In this document: in pieces, positions 1-11,461 of the stretch
How positions within the stretch are numbered: the first letter of the stretch is position 1
Layout: every line of letters begins with the position of its first letter
Source: Coriobacteriia bacterium
GTDB lineage: Bacteria; Actinomycetota; Coriobacteriia; Anaerosomatales; Anaerosomataceae
Assembly: GCA_016938135.1 (NCBI GenBank)
Contig: JAFGVD010000010.1
Location: 62,001-126,000 of the forward strand
DNA length: 64,000 bases
Reading direction: 5' to 3'
Position numbers and translations under genes: made by a program
The notes under the pieces: model-generated
What the model was told of the DNA's origin: nothing
What the model saw: the letters and a program-made list of their open reading frames with translations, nothing else
The model's database searches: none

Positions 1-301
1 GGTGTCATTGCTGGCACAACATAATGCTCCATTGAGGGTTGCTGTGAACACCGCTGATCACATACTGACTCTGACGGCACAGACTCAGGATGTTGGTGAA
101 GCAAAAGAAGACATTGAGATCTCACCTGTAGGGGAAGATGTAGAGATTGCTTTCAATCACACGTACCTGATGGATGGTATCTCGGTGGCGGAGGGTGAGA
201 AGATCGCGATTGAGATAGTGAGTCCTCTAAAGCCCGGTATTCTTAAATCAGTAGATAACTCAGAGTTCATATACCTTCTCATGCCGGTACGTCTTGGTTA
301 G
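1..301 (+). CDS. dnaN: DNA polymerase III beta sliding clamp, C-terminal fragment
   Basis: Only the last ~100 residues are present; the gene starts before the window. The clamp encircles DNA and tethers polymerase III. The fragment ends in the family's usual C-terminus (a YLLMPVRL-type strand), and the SLLAQHNAPLRV and SPLKPGILKS segments fit domain III of the clamp. The frame is open from base 2 to the TAG at 299-301. recF follows a few bases later, the classic dnaN-recF-gyrB order near bacterial origins. The call rests on the C-terminal motif and on this context. Confidence 0.9.
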   Translation, partial: VSLLAQHNAPLRVAVNTADHILTLTAQTQDVGEAKEDIEISPVGEDVEIAFNHTYLMDGISVAEGEKIAIEIVSPLKPGILKSVDNSEFIYLLMPVRLG

Positions 302-308
302 CAAGCAT

Positions 309-1412
309 GTGCTGATATCCAAACTCGAGTTCAGAGGAGTAAGAAACTACGATCATTTCTTGGTTGAACCTGACTCGCATCTCACGATTCTGGTTGGGCC
401 TAATGCGGTAGGTAAGACGAACGTGATCGAGGCAATACAACTACTGACAACCAACCGTTCATTTAGAAACCCACAATGGGTGGACGTCGTGAAATGGGAC
501 GCCAGCGAAGCAAACCTTAGGATGACGCTGGATGATGATGGGGTGCTAACCATCTTTGAAATGGTGATCACCCTGGAGAATAAGCGGTCCTATAAGTTCA
601 ATGGTTTAACGAAGCGTGGATTCTCTAATATCCCAAAGGTCCTCCCCAGCGTTGTCTTCACACCTGATGATCTGCTGCTAGCCAAAGGACCAGCAGAAAA
701 CAGACGAAAAGCTATCGACGATCTAGGTGAAAGACTCTCGAAGACTTACGGGAGTATCAAGCGCGACTACACCCGAACCATAAGACAACGCAACGCTGCG
801 CTGAAAGAGAACCAAACACACAAGGCGACACTACAGGCCTTGGATGAACAACTGATCTCAATAGGATCATCGCTTTGTCTACATCGCCGGCGTCTCCTTC
901 AGAGGATGTCACCGATCACCACGTCGATCTATGGGACTCTAGCTACCGGTGAAGTACTAGATATCCAATACGAATCACGAGCGTTAGGTGATATTCCTTT
1001 TACCGAGAAGCTTAGAATCGAAGACATTCAGATAGCGATGTTTTCAACCCTGCAAATCCGGAGAAATGAAGAAGCTGCTCGTAAAACCACACTGGTAGGG
1101 CCACACAGGGACGATGTCATCTTCAAAATAAACGGAAGAGACGCACGCTCTTTTGCCTCGCAAGGACAACAACGGACCATCGCATTAGCCTGGAAATGTG
1201 CAGAGGTCCGCATCATCCAAGAGATCGCACGTCAAACACCGGTTCTACTCTTAGATGATGTTATGTCGGAATTGGACTCAACCCGCAGGGAAGCTTTAAC
1301 CACGCTGGTGAAAGATGGGGTTCAGACGATAGTGACGACCACTAACACCGGCTACTTCGCACCAGACCTGCTTGCCCAGGCAAAGATCATTGAGATACCC
1401 GGGAGAGGCTGA
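309..1412 (+). CDS. recF: DNA replication and repair ATPase RecF
   Basis: RecF is an SMC-like ABC ATPase that binds single-strand gaps and helps load RecA with RecO/RecR. The 367-residue product has a Walker A (GPNAVGKTN, about residues 30-38), an ABC signature region (SFASQGQQRT, about 280-290) and a Walker B (LLLDDVMSELD, about 310-320). The GTG at 309 is chosen because family members begin with an xISKLxLRxFRNY strand and this start leaves 7 bases after dnaN. A TTG at 294 would overlap dnaN, and neither start has a clear ribosome site. The stop overlaps the next start by one base. Codon use is more AT-rich than in genes further into the window. Confidence 0.95.
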   Translation: MLISKLEFRGVRNYDHFLVEPDSHLTILVGPNAVGKTNVIEAIQLLTTNRSFRNPQWVDVVKWDASEANLRMTLDDDGVLTIFEMVITLENKRSYKFNGLTKRGFSNIPKVLPSVVFTPDDLLLAKGPAENRRKAIDDLGERLSKTYGSIKRDYTRTIRQRNAALKENQTHKATLQALDEQLISIGSSLCLHRRRLLQRMSPITTSIYGTLATGEVLDIQYESRALGDIPFTEKLRIEDIQIAMFSTLQIRRNEEAARKTTLVGPHRDDVIFKINGRDARSFASQGQQRTIALAWKCAEVRIIQEIARQTPVLLLDDVMSELDSTRREALTTLVKDGVQTIVTTTNTGYFAPDLLAQAKIIEIPGRG

Positions 1413-1933
1413 TGGTAAGGCGTCGAAAGATCGACCAGGTCAGCGAAATAGGACGAGATATGCTGACCCGAATCGACCCACACGGCAAACGATATGAATC
1501 AAAAGCCGTTCAGGTCTGGCCGGAGGTCGCAGGAGAAGAGATTTTAAAACACACAAAAGGCTTCGCTATGCGCGAAGGCGAACTCATCGTCTTCGTTGAT
1601 TCTCCCGCCTGGGCCAATGAACTGACATTGATGGCGGAGCACCTCAAGAAGGATATCAACACAAGAATCGGTGAGGGTTCAGTAAGGGCTATCAGGTTCA
1701 ATGTGTCGAAACAGGTGAAAGAGGCACGCCGCTGGGAGGTCATGAAAGAAGAGCACGAGGCGTTCTACGCAAAGGACCAGACTGAACCCGTGGCGCTTTC
1801 GCCTAGTGAGTTGGAACAAGCACAGTACATAGCGGGAGCGATCGAAGACCCGGAACTTCGAGAGCAAGCGCTTAAGGTCATGGTTAAGGACCTGGAGTGG
1901 AAAAAGGGTGTACGCCACACCAAAAAGGCGTAG
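1412..1933 (+). CDS. DUF721 (DciA-like) protein
   Basis: The 173-residue protein belongs to the DUF721 family. DciA members act as loaders for the replicative helicase DnaB in bacteria that lack DnaC, but other members are uncharacterised. The family core is seen at about residues 25-95: a KAVQVWPEVAG segment, a KGFAMREGELIVFVDSPAWANEL strand-turn-helix (HTxxFAxREGxLxVxVDSSAWAxEL type), then a helix ending before IRF. The tail beyond residue 110 is charged and less typical. The ATG overlaps the recF TGA (TGATG), so the two are probably translationally coupled. The recF-DUF721-gyrB order is typical of actinobacteria. Confidence 0.85.
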   Translation: MVRRRKIDQVSEIGRDMLTRIDPHGKRYESKAVQVWPEVAGEEILKHTKGFAMREGELIVFVDSPAWANELTLMAEHLKKDINTRIGEGSVRAIRFNVSKQVKEARRWEVMKEEHEAFYAKDQTEPVALSPSELEQAQYIAGAIEDPELREQALKVMVKDLEWKKGVRHTKKA

Positions 1934-1978
1934 AGAGCCATAGAGAGGCTTAGGGGCACTGTTTTGAGTCCCCAGTGA

Positions 1979-3988
<2,010 letters not shown>

Positions 3989-4028
3989 TGCTGTGCCTTA
4001 AGGGATTGAGCGAGGAGACACTCGTAAG

Positions 4029-4535
4029 ATGAATGGCGGGAACCAGCGTCGGGATAGACGGCAGTTTCAACCGCCACCCTGGGAGCAGGAAGCGTTTCAA
4101 CGCTTTGAACGCGAGCGTTCAGAGCAGGAGAAGGAGGCCGAGCTCGACAGGGCTCTAGCGGATATCCGTCAAGACGATGTGTTTGTGCCTGCCCTAACGG
4201 AGGACCCGGAAGCCCGCACCGGTGAGGTCTCAGATGGGCCCACTGATCAAGTGGGGGAGATAAAAGGCCCCCCTCCAGCTCAACTCGAAGAGCTGATGGC
4301 GGGGTTGCGGCAACAGGAGCCGCGTGTGGTAGAGGAGCATCACAAGATCGCGAACATAGTGACCGCGTTTCTTGGGGTGATCGGACTCGGGTTCATAATC
4401 TGGGCCGGAGTGCTTCTTGGGAGAGCCGGCAGCAATGCGGGCGCGCTGCAGATGATAGCCTCCCTGCTTGTGATGGTTTGGGGTTTCATGATGATTGCGT
4501 TCGCGGTAGTGCTGTGGCGAAAGTACAACCTGTGA
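4029..4535 (+). CDS. Two-helix membrane protein between gyrB and gyrA
   Basis: Not recognised. The 168-residue product has a highly charged N-terminal half (residues 1-105, rich in Glu, Arg, Gln and Pro, with a likely helix at 20-50). Two C-terminal membrane helices follow at about 108-130 and 138-162, ending in RKYNL. It would place a roughly 100-residue acidic domain on the cytoplasmic face. It lies 40 bases after gyrB and 27 before gyrA in the same direction, so it is probably co-transcribed with gyrase. In many actinobacteria a small membrane protein (DUF3566) follows gyrA; this one is placed differently and need not be related. Confidence 0.75.
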   Translation: MNGGNQRRDRRQFQPPPWEQEAFQRFERERSEQEKEAELDRALADIRQDDVFVPALTEDPEARTGEVSDGPTDQVGEIKGPPPAQLEELMAGLRQQEPRVVEEHHKIANIVTAFLGVIGLGFIIWAGVLLGRAGSNAGALQMIASLLVMVWGFMMIAFAVVLWRKYNL

Positions 4536-4562
4536 TAGTGGGTTAGACGAGGAGAACAGACT

Positions 4563-7121
4563 GTGACTGAACCGATCGTAGCGTCCAGCATCCAGCCGAT
4601 CGACATCGAGCAGGAGCTCAGGAGTTCATTCCTTGAGTACGCGATGAGCGTTATCGTCGCGCGAGCCCTACCTGATGTGCGTGACGGTCTGAAGCCTGTT
4701 CACCGGCGCATCCTGTATGCAATGAATGAGTCAGGACTCACTCCGACCCGGCCGTTCAAGAAGTCTGCGTGGACCGTCGGTGAAGTCATCGGTAAGTACC
4801 ACCCTCATGGTGACTCGGCCGTATACGACACCATGGTTCGCATGACGCAGGACTTCGCGATGAGGGTCCCTCTCGTTGATGGCCACGGCAACTTCGGTTC
4901 TATCGACGGTGACTCGGCGGCCGCAATGCGGTACACGGAGTCTCGACTGCACCGTATGGCCATGGAGCTTTTGCGGGATCTCGACAAGGAGACCGTGGAC
5001 TTCGGCCCCAACTACGATGAGTCGCTCACCGAACCACTTGTGCTCCCTGCGCGTTTCCCTAACTTGCTTGTGAATGGGTCTGCAGGTATCGCTGTCGGTA
5101 TGGCAACCAATATCCCGCCGCACAACCTTGGCGAGACGATCGATGCCGTTACCGCCTACATCGACAATCCCGACATCACCCTCGATGAGCTGATCAAGAT
5201 CATGCCGGGTCCCGATTTCCCAACCGGCGGCATCATCATGGGCCACGATGGGATCCAGAGTGCGTATGAGACCGGACGCGGGAGCTTGAAGATCCGCGGC
5301 AAAGCCCATATCGAGCAGACCTCCACCGGGCGTATGCGGATTATCATCACGGAAATCCCTTACACGGTGAACAAGTCCAAGCTCGTGTCGAAGATCGCCC
5401 AGTTGGTGCGCGAGAAGAAACTAACGGAGATATCCGATCTCCGTGACGAGTCCGACCGTAAGGGTATGCGTGTCGTCATCGAGCTGAAGCAGACGGCGAT
5501 CCCTCAGGTGGTGCAGAACAAGCTCTACAAGCACACACAGTTGGAGACTGGCTTCGGCGTCATCATGATCGCCCTTGTTGATGGGGTGCCCAAGACCCTT
5601 ACACTCAAAGAGATGCTTGGTCATTATATAGAGCACCAGAAGACGGTCATCACCCGCCGTACGCGCTACGAGCTACGGAAGGCCGAAGAGCGAGCCCACA
5701 TCCTTGAGGGCTACATCATCGCGCTGGACAACATCGACGAGGTCATCCAGATCATCAAGTCCAGTCAGGATGATTCCGAGGCGCGGAATCGATTGATCGA
5801 GCGGTTCGCGCTTTCAGTCGCACAGACCGACGCGATTTTGGAGATGCGCCTGCGCAGGCTCACCGGACTAGAGCGTCACAAAATCGAGGATGAGTTGAAG
5901 GAGCTGCAGGAGAAGATCGCCTGGTTCAAGCGGATCTTGAGCGACGAAACGCTCCTCATGCAGATCATCAAGGACGAGATGGCTGAGATCCGTGCGAAGC
6001 ACGCAAATGAACGGCGTACGGAGATCGCCGGCGCTGCAAGGGACCTTGATGTTGAGGACCTTATCGCCGAAGAGGATATGGTCGTGACCATAACCCAGGC
6101 CGGATACGTGAAGCGGCTGCCTGTGGCGACCTACCGTCAGCAGAAGCGGGGCGGCAAGGGCAAAGCGGGGGTGAACCTCAAAGAAAATGACTTCGTCGAG
6201 CATTTGTTCATCAGCTCAACGCACGATTACGTCTTGTTCTTCTCTAGCAAAGGAAAAGTCTACCGCCTCAAAGTGCACGAGCTGCCTGTTGGCTCGCGGC
6301 ACGCCAGAGGTACGGCTGTCGTGAACCTGCTGCCGTTCGCGCAGGACGAGAAGATCGCGGCCGTCATCACAACGCGTGAGTTCGCCGAGGACGAGTTCTT
6401 GCTGTTCGCCACACGCAAAGGCCTGGTCAAGAAGACCGCGCTCGAGGCGTACAACCGCTCTCGCCGGGACGGCATCATCGCTTTGAACCTACGCGATGAC
6501 GATGAGTTGATCGCTGTCAGGCGTGTTCTTAAGGACCAGGAAGTCGTGATGGTCTCGGCAGAAGGCAAAGCGATCAAGTGGGGCGAGGACGACGCGCGGC
6601 CGATGGGTCGGGACACCATGGGCGTCAAGGGCATGAACCTCAAGGCCGACGACTATTTGTTGGGCATGGAGATCGCGCCGGACGACTCAGAGCTGTTCGT
6701 CGTGACTGAGCGCGGATACGGGAAGCGGACCCCCATGAGTGAATACCCGACTCAGAAGCGCGGTGGTATGGGAGTGAAGACCATCCAGGTCACCGCCAAG
6801 AAGGGTCGCCTTGCGGGGATGAAGGTTGTCATGCCGGGCCATGAGCTGATGTTGATCTCTGAAGAGGGAGTCGTTATCCGGGTCAACGCCGAGGACATCA
6901 GCAAGCTTGGCCGCAGCACGCAAGGAGTAAAGGTCATGAACGTCTCCGGGACCGACAGGGTCACCGCGATCGCCAGAGTGTCGGCCAAGAAGCGCAAACG
7001 GACCGTCCCTGAAGGCCAGCAGGTCTTGATGGAGGACGAGGCAACCCAGGTGGCGGGACTCAGCGATCGAGAGGCTGAAGCCGAAGCCCTGGTTGCAGAG
7101 GATTTCGAAGACGACGAATAG
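4563..7121 (+). CDS. gyrA: DNA gyrase subunit A
   Basis: Breakage-reunion subunit of gyrase. The 852-residue product has the winged-helix core with the quinolone-region sequence [18 protein letters not shown], the catalytic tyrosine in [10 protein letters not shown], and a C-terminal beta-pinwheel with a GyrA box of the form [10 protein letters not shown] (canonical QRRGGKG, here Lys for Arg). A second box-like QKRGGMGVK lies further on. The box supports true gyrase rather than ParC. The start is GTG with a GAGGAG site 9 bases upstream. The last ~40 residues are acidic and variable. Confidence 0.97.
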   Translation: MTEPIVASSIQPIDIEQELRSSFLEYAMSVIVARALPDVRDGLKPVHRRILYAMNESGLTPTRPFKKSAWTVGEVIGKYHPHGDSAVYDTMVRMTQDFAMRVPLVDGHGNFGSIDGDSAAAMRYTESRLHRMAMELLRDLDKETVDFGPNYDESLTEPLVLPARFPNLLVNGSAGIAVGMATNIPPHNLGETIDAVTAYIDNPDITLDELIKIMPGPDFPTGGIIMGHDGIQSAYETGRGSLKIRGKAHIEQTSTGRMRIIITEIPYTVNKSKLVSKIAQLVREKKLTEISDLRDESDRKGMRVVIELKQTAIPQVVQNKLYKHTQLETGFGVIMIALVDGVPKTLTLKEMLGHYIEHQKTVITRRTRYELRKAEERAHILEGYIIALDNIDEVIQIIKSSQDDSEARNRLIERFALSVAQTDAILEMRLRRLTGLERHKIEDELKELQEKIAWFKRILSDETLLMQIIKDEMAEIRAKHANERRTEIAGAARDLDVEDLIAEEDMVVTITQAGYVKRLPVATYRQQKRGGKGKAGVNLKENDFVEHLFISSTHDYVLFFSSKGKVYRLKVHELPVGSRHARGTAVVNLLPFAQDEKIAAVITTREFAEDEFLLFATRKGLVKKTALEAYNRSRRDGIIALNLRDDDELIAVRRVLKDQEVVMVSAEGKAIKWGEDDARPMGRDTMGVKGMNLKADDYLLGMEIAPDDSELFVVTERGYGKRTPMSEYPTQKRGGMGVKTIQVTAKKGRLAGMKVVMPGHELMLISEEGVVIRVNAEDISKLGRSTQGVKVMNVSGTDRVTAIARVSAKKRKRTVPEGQQVLMEDEATQVAGLSDREAEAEALVAEDFEDDE

Positions 7122-7143
7122 GTCGGTACGCGCAAAGCCATTG

Positions 7144-7171
7144 AACAGGGCGGCCTACGGGTCGCCCTGTT
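7144..7171 (+). terminator. Hairpin after gyrA
   Basis: AACAGGGCG pairs with CGCCCTGTT around a 10-base loop, 22 bases after the gyrA stop. No T-run follows, so termination may be partial. It is the only strong hairpin before the divergent-looking leader of the next gene. Confidence 0.5.
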
Positions 7172-7303
7172 GCATGCAGTAGGTGTTACGCTACCAGCAC
7201 GACGCTATGCAGACGGAGATACCTCGTTTCCGCTTGTATGCACTAGCGTTGCGGCGTAGGATGGTCGCTCTACTCGGCAAAATGTGATCCCTAGGGAGCC
7301 TGA

Positions 7304-8587
7304 ATGCTCACTCGGCCAAACCCCCTTGCACGGCTCGTGCGTCACGCGCAGGGGTACCGGATAGCAGCGCAGGACTTCTCCCATGATGCGCGGCACTATC
7401 TCATCACCGCTGTTCTACAGAACACGGGCTACGGGATCTTGGGGACGGTGTTCGCCCTTTACGTGAAAGAGCGAGGGTTCTCGGAAGCTGTTGTGGGTGA
7501 CGTTGAGGGGGCGCTCGCGATATCCGGAGCCGTAGTGTGCCTAATGCTGCCTCCATTGGTTCGCACTCTAGGATACCGGACGTTGTTCATCGCCGCAGGT
7601 CTTGCTGCGGGTATCGCCAGGGTGAGTCAGGCGTTTGCGCCAAGCGCGGTGGTGCTGGTGGGTCTCGGGCTGCTCTTTGGTGTGGGCGATGGCATCATGC
7701 AGACGCTCTCTACGGCTTTCCTGTCAGAGAACGCCGGCAAGGCGGTCAAGACACACCTGTTCACCACGGATTTCATTGTCCGGGTCGTTGCCATGTTCGC
7801 CGGCTCGCTGGTGGGTGGCTTTCTCCCCGCCATCCTTCAGGGGTTCATGGCCGAGGGTGACGCGTACCGCTGGACGATTATCGCCGCCGGGGTGCTCATG
7901 GCTTGCTCGGCGATCACGGCTCGCTCTATCACCCGGTTGCCCAAGGTGGAGAGGAACCCGTGGACTACTTACTCCAAAGCTATCCGAGAGTTTCGTTCAT
8001 GGGGCCGGCTGGGGCGCCTTTTTGTTCCTGAGAGTCTTATCGCTCTGGGGGCAGGCCTCGTCATGCCGTTTGTGGCCCTCTTCCTTAAGCACCGTCTTGG
8101 AGCGAGCGTGGAGTACATCGGCATGATCCAGGCCGTCAGCGCGATCATCATGGGGGCCGGGGCTTTTCTTACTCCCGCGATCGCCCGGCGTTTTGGCCTT
8201 GCTGGCACAGTGGTCCTGACGGAGATGCTCTCGCTGCCCTTCCTTGTCGCAATCCCGTTGGTGACATCACTACCTGTGGTTGCCGGTCTGATGTGGGCCC
8301 GCGGAGCGTTGATGAATATGTCGTGGCCGATCTACAACCAGCTTTCCATGGAAGGACTGCCGCCGGAGGATAAACCCCTTGTTGCTGGGTGGATTCGTTT
8401 TGGGTGGAGCGTGGCTTGGCTTGCCGGCAGTGCGATAGGTGGTCGGATAATGGAGAGCTCGTACACCCTGCCATACTTTTTCACCGCACTGCTCTACGCT
8501 CTGGGTGCGATCGCGACATTCGTATTACTGAGGGGCATCCAGGCAGAATCCGCCGGTGCGGAGTCGATCGACCGCGCCTCTGCCTGA
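7304..8587 (+). CDS. Major facilitator superfamily transporter
   Basis: The 427-residue product has about 12 predicted membrane helices in two six-helix halves with a central cytoplasmic stretch near residues 205-225 (RLPKVERNPWTTYSKAIREF). It carries MFS-like loop features such as LVRTLGYRTLF and LTPAIARRFGLAG. Substrate cannot be deduced; drug or sugar efflux proteins have this architecture. AGGGAG precedes the ATG by 6 bases. It stands between gyrA and a two-component pair, with a 180-base leader, and looks independently expressed. Confidence 0.88.
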   Translation: MLTRPNPLARLVRHAQGYRIAAQDFSHDARHYLITAVLQNTGYGILGTVFALYVKERGFSEAVVGDVEGALAISGAVVCLMLPPLVRTLGYRTLFIAAGLAAGIARVSQAFAPSAVVLVGLGLLFGVGDGIMQTLSTAFLSENAGKAVKTHLFTTDFIVRVVAMFAGSLVGGFLPAILQGFMAEGDAYRWTIIAAGVLMACSAITARSITRLPKVERNPWTTYSKAIREFRSWGRLGRLFVPESLIALGAGLVMPFVALFLKHRLGASVEYIGMIQAVSAIIMGAGAFLTPAIARRFGLAGTVVLTEMLSLPFLVAIPLVTSLPVVAGLMWARGALMNMSWPIYNQLSMEGLPPEDKPLVAGWIRFGWSVAWLAGSAIGGRIMESSYTLPYFFTALLYALGAIATFVLLRGIQAESAGAESIDRASA

Positions 8588-8734
8588 TCGGCGGTGCGCG
8601 CCACGGCACAATCTATGTCTGATTCAGATTCTGTCGAATAGGATAAAGACACCTACGCACGCCTATACAATGCAGCTCTGTCCGGGGGGCCTGAGCTTCT
8701 GGCTTCACAGTGTCTTAGTGCGGGGGGCGCTATC

Positions 8735-9421
8735 ATGGTCGACCACACCTCTTGGTCGAACTCGTCCTGGCTCTCGTCTCCAGGCTATTCGCAGGAGCGG
8801 TTCATCGAACGCATCGGGCTCGACTTACATGATGGTGCTGCGCAAGGAGTCGCTTCGACACTACTCTGTCTTTCCGACCTCCGGCATCAAATTGAATCCG
8901 GAGTCAGCTCCGATGAAGCTTGTCTCCGCATCGACCGACTGGAGCGGGGGTTGCGTTCGGCACTTAGCGACCTGTATTCGATAATTCTGCAGCTTAGGCC
9001 CCCCGCACTTGAGGTCTCCGGTACCGAACAAAAGATCCGTGCCTGGATATCTGACGTAGACGATGTCTGCTCGCTGTCGATAGAGCTAAACGTGGAAGGG
9101 GAGGAGCCCCCGCTCTCACGGTCAACGCAGATCGCGTTGCTGCGCATCGTCCAGGAAGCTGTAGCGAATGCCAGTCAACACACAGACGCCCGACACGTCC
9201 GGGTGTCTCTTCGGTTTGGAGAAGACGCTGTGGATCTTGTGATAGCCGATGACGGCGAAGGCGCGCATGAGACGACGCCCACACAGCATCGCGGCATCGG
9301 TATGGACGGCATCAGATCACGCGCTCAATGGCTGGGAGGTGACGCAGCATTCGATCGGGCTTCTGGCGGTGCCAGAGTGTCGGTGAGAATTCCGGTATGG
9401 GAACCAGAGACAGACATATAG
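8735..9421 (+). CDS. Soluble NarL-type sensor histidine kinase (short)
   Basis: The 228-residue product is a HisKA_3-type kinase. The dimerisation/phosphoacceptor helix carries His32 in LDLHDGAAQG. It is followed by a HATPase_c domain with an N box (QEAVANASQH), G1 (IADDGEGA) and G2 (HRGIGMDGIRSRA). Only about 20 residues precede the phosphoacceptor helix and there is no membrane segment, so it has no sensor domain of its own and presumably takes its signal from a partner. A GGGGGG purine run lies 8 bases before the ATG. It overlaps the response regulator by 25 bases, which marks the two as a cognate pair. Confidence 0.9.
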   Translation: MVDHTSWSNSSWLSSPGYSQERFIERIGLDLHDGAAQGVASTLLCLSDLRHQIESGVSSDEACLRIDRLERGLRSALSDLYSIILQLRPPALEVSGTEQKIRAWISDVDDVCSLSIELNVEGEEPPLSRSTQIALLRIVQEAVANASQHTDARHVRVSLRFGEDAVDLVIADDGEGAHETTPTQHRGIGMDGIRSRAQWLGGDAAFDRASGGARVSVRIPVWEPETDI

Positions 9422-10086
9422 ACAACCCCGTACGCGTTGCTCTGGTGGACGATCATCCGTTGATGAGAGAGGCCATACGTGTGGCGCTCGCCGGGTCTAC
9501 CAGGGTCGCGGTGGTGGGGGAGGCGAGTTGCGCGCGTGATGCCCTGGGGCTGCTGCAGAGCGTGGCTGTAGACGTGGCCATCGTCGATTACGGTCTCCCG
9601 GACTTGAATGGTGCGCGACTTACGGCGAAGTTGCGTGAGTCTACGAGTACTCGAGTGCTCATGTTCTCATGCCATAGCGCGCGCCCGTATGTTCGTGAGG
9701 CGGTGAGGAGTGGGGTTGCCGGCTATCTCTCAAAGGCGGATACAGATGCGCAATCGTTGGTCGAAGCGGTGCTGGATGTTGCGGCAGGGCACCCGGTCTT
9801 CTCGGAAGAAGCGCTGGTCTCGGTGGCATCATGTGTTCGCGACCCCTTGAATCGCGTGGATCAGATGACGGTTCGTGAGACCGAGGTATGGCGTCTGATG
9901 GCGCGTGGTCTCAACAACAAGCAGATCGCCGAACGGCTGTTCATCACAGAGCGCACCGTCAAGTTCCATGTCAGTCACATACTCAGCAAGATCGATGTGT
10001 CGAGCCGATCCGCTGCGGTGGCATGCGCGTACACTTCAGGGCTCATGGGCCAAGAGGCCGACTGTGTGAGTGTATCCGGGTCGTAG
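9397..10086 (+). CDS. NarL/FixJ-type response regulator
   Basis: The 229-residue product has a receiver domain with acidic pair Asp18/Asp19 (VALVDDH), phosphoacceptor Asp64 (IVDYGLPDLNG) and Lys113. A LuxR-type helix-turn-helix follows at about residues 155-210 (LTxRExEV-like MTVRETEVWRLMARGLNNKQIAERL, TVKFHVSHILSKI). It is the partner of the overlapping kinase. No target sites are evident; the neighbouring MFS gene and the convergent exported-protein operon are the nearest candidates. Confidence 0.92.
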   Translation: MGTRDRHIDNPVRVALVDDHPLMREAIRVALAGSTRVAVVGEASCARDALGLLQSVAVDVAIVDYGLPDLNGARLTAKLRESTSTRVLMFSCHSARPYVREAVRSGVAGYLSKADTDAQSLVEAVLDVAAGHPVFSEEALVSVASCVRDPLNRVDQMTVRETEVWRLMARGLNNKQIAERLFITERTVKFHVSHILSKIDVSSRSAAVACAYTSGLMGQEADCVSVSGS

Positions 10087-10138
10087 AACTCGATGCCGGG
10101 GCGTGTGGGTGCCGCCATTGGCTGCCGAGAAGGATGGA

Positions 10139-11461
10139 CTACGCGTCGTCGGCATCAGGGTCGTCGTCCTGGTCAGGGACAACGGCCGGGACGGACACCT
10201 TTTCGGGCGGAAGGACCGCTTCAGGCGCTGCTGACTCCTCAAGCGATGGCTCAGATGACGGGGCATCGGGAAGAGTGGTGCCGGTCTCAGGTGGTGGGAC
10301 CAGACTCTCATCCGCAGACGGCGCCGACCCGGCGTCCGGTGGGTTGTCTATCAAGACATCGAGCGATACATCCAAGACGCACTCGTCGCTTACGCCGGAG
10401 TCATGGAACCGGAAGAGGTGTTCACCGCTCGGGAGCGCAGCGGTGTCCAGGTCGAACTCGTAGCAGCCACCGTCGGCATTCAGAGGGATACGGATTCCGC
10501 TGTCGACCCCGTCGATATCGAGCCCCAGTCGCTCCGGAAGATTGACCTCCGGATCATCGAGTGCCAAGGACGATCCGGTCCAGATGATGGTCTCATCGGC
10601 TGTGATCTCATACGCTCCGGGTGTGTCCGGCTTGAGCGCGACATCGAAGTGTACGATGCCATCAAGTGGATATGGTGCCGTCTCCGGTTCTGTCGGAGCC
10701 GGGGTGTCAGGCTCCGTGTCGTCTAGCTTCTTGGTATCAGCGTCCTGTGGCTCAAGGCTGGCGGTGTCTTCGTCGGTCTCGAGCGTTGGGGATGTCTCTG
10801 GCGCCGAAGCATCCGGCAAGGGTGTAGCCACGGGGATTATTCTCACAGCCAGTTGCCCCACGTAGTCGCCGGCCGGTAGGCCCCATGACGGACCTTCGTC
10901 GGGAGTGAAGATCCTGCATGCGATCGCACATTCTACCGAGCTCTCCGTGTCTTCAGGGAGGGTTCTCTCGGCGACAAGGACAGGTTCAGCCGACAGGCGT
11001 ATCCATTCGCCCGACGTTGCGAGCACCCATAACGGCACGTGTCGGGGCGTGACACCTTTGGCGCCCTCTGCCGTGGTCGTCGCCAGCGTCATCTCGAAAG
11101 AGCCGCTCGTTCTCACCTGAAGTCGGAGTGTTCCTTCCTGCCAGTCTGTGGAGTCCAGATTCACAGGTGTAGCCGAGAAGACGATGGGCTCGCCGATGAG
11201 TTCGACCTGAGCGGGGCTATCCGGGAGAGCGTAGTCCTGTTCATCCAGTGGCACATCAGACGGAGGTTGCCCCGCGTCCGTCTCATCCACCACGACCGGA
11301 GATGCTTGTTCTATATAGTCCTCAGGGCTGGTCGCGAGCGCGATCCGGGGGACCATGGTCGCGCTCACGCTGACAACGAGCAACAGCCGCGCGCAACGAC
11401 CCGGCGAGATCGGAAGGCGAGGTCGCAAGATGGTCCGGAGGTGTCTTTTCGAACGTGCCAT
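10139..11461 (-). CDS. Large exported acidic protein of a three-gene operon
   Basis: Not recognised. The 440-residue product has an Arg-rich N-terminus followed by a hydrophobic stretch (about residues 20-44, ending in ALAT) that reads as a signal peptide. Two regions that look like beta-sandwich modules follow (about 70-200 and 250-350). They are joined by a Pro/Glu/Asp/Thr-rich linker (205-250), and the tail is very acidic and proline-rich. Eight or so cysteines are spread through the modules. The ATG at 11461 overlaps the previous gene's stop by one base; a GTG just before it is in frame. As third gene after the chaperone-like protein, it may be a surface or stalk component. Confidence 0.7.
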   Translation of the reverse strand: MARSKRHLRTILRPRLPISPGRCARLLLVVSVSATMVPRIALATSPEDYIEQASPVVVDETDAGQPPSDVPLDEQDYALPDSPAQVELIGEPIVFSATPVNLDSTDWQEGTLRLQVRTSGSFEMTLATTTAEGAKGVTPRHVPLWVLATSGEWIRLSAEPVLVAERTLPEDTESSVECAIACRIFTPDEGPSWGLPAGDYVGQLAVRIIPVATPLPDASAPETSPTLETDEDTASLEPQDADTKKLDDTEPDTPAPTEPETAPYPLDGIVHFDVALKPDTPGAYEITADETIIWTGSSLALDDPEVNLPERLGLDIDGVDSGIRIPLNADGGCYEFDLDTAALPSGEHLFRFHDSGVSDECVLDVSLDVLIDNPPDAGSAPSADESLVPPPETGTTLPDAPSSEPSLEESAAPEAVLPPEKVSVPAVVPDQDDDPDADDA

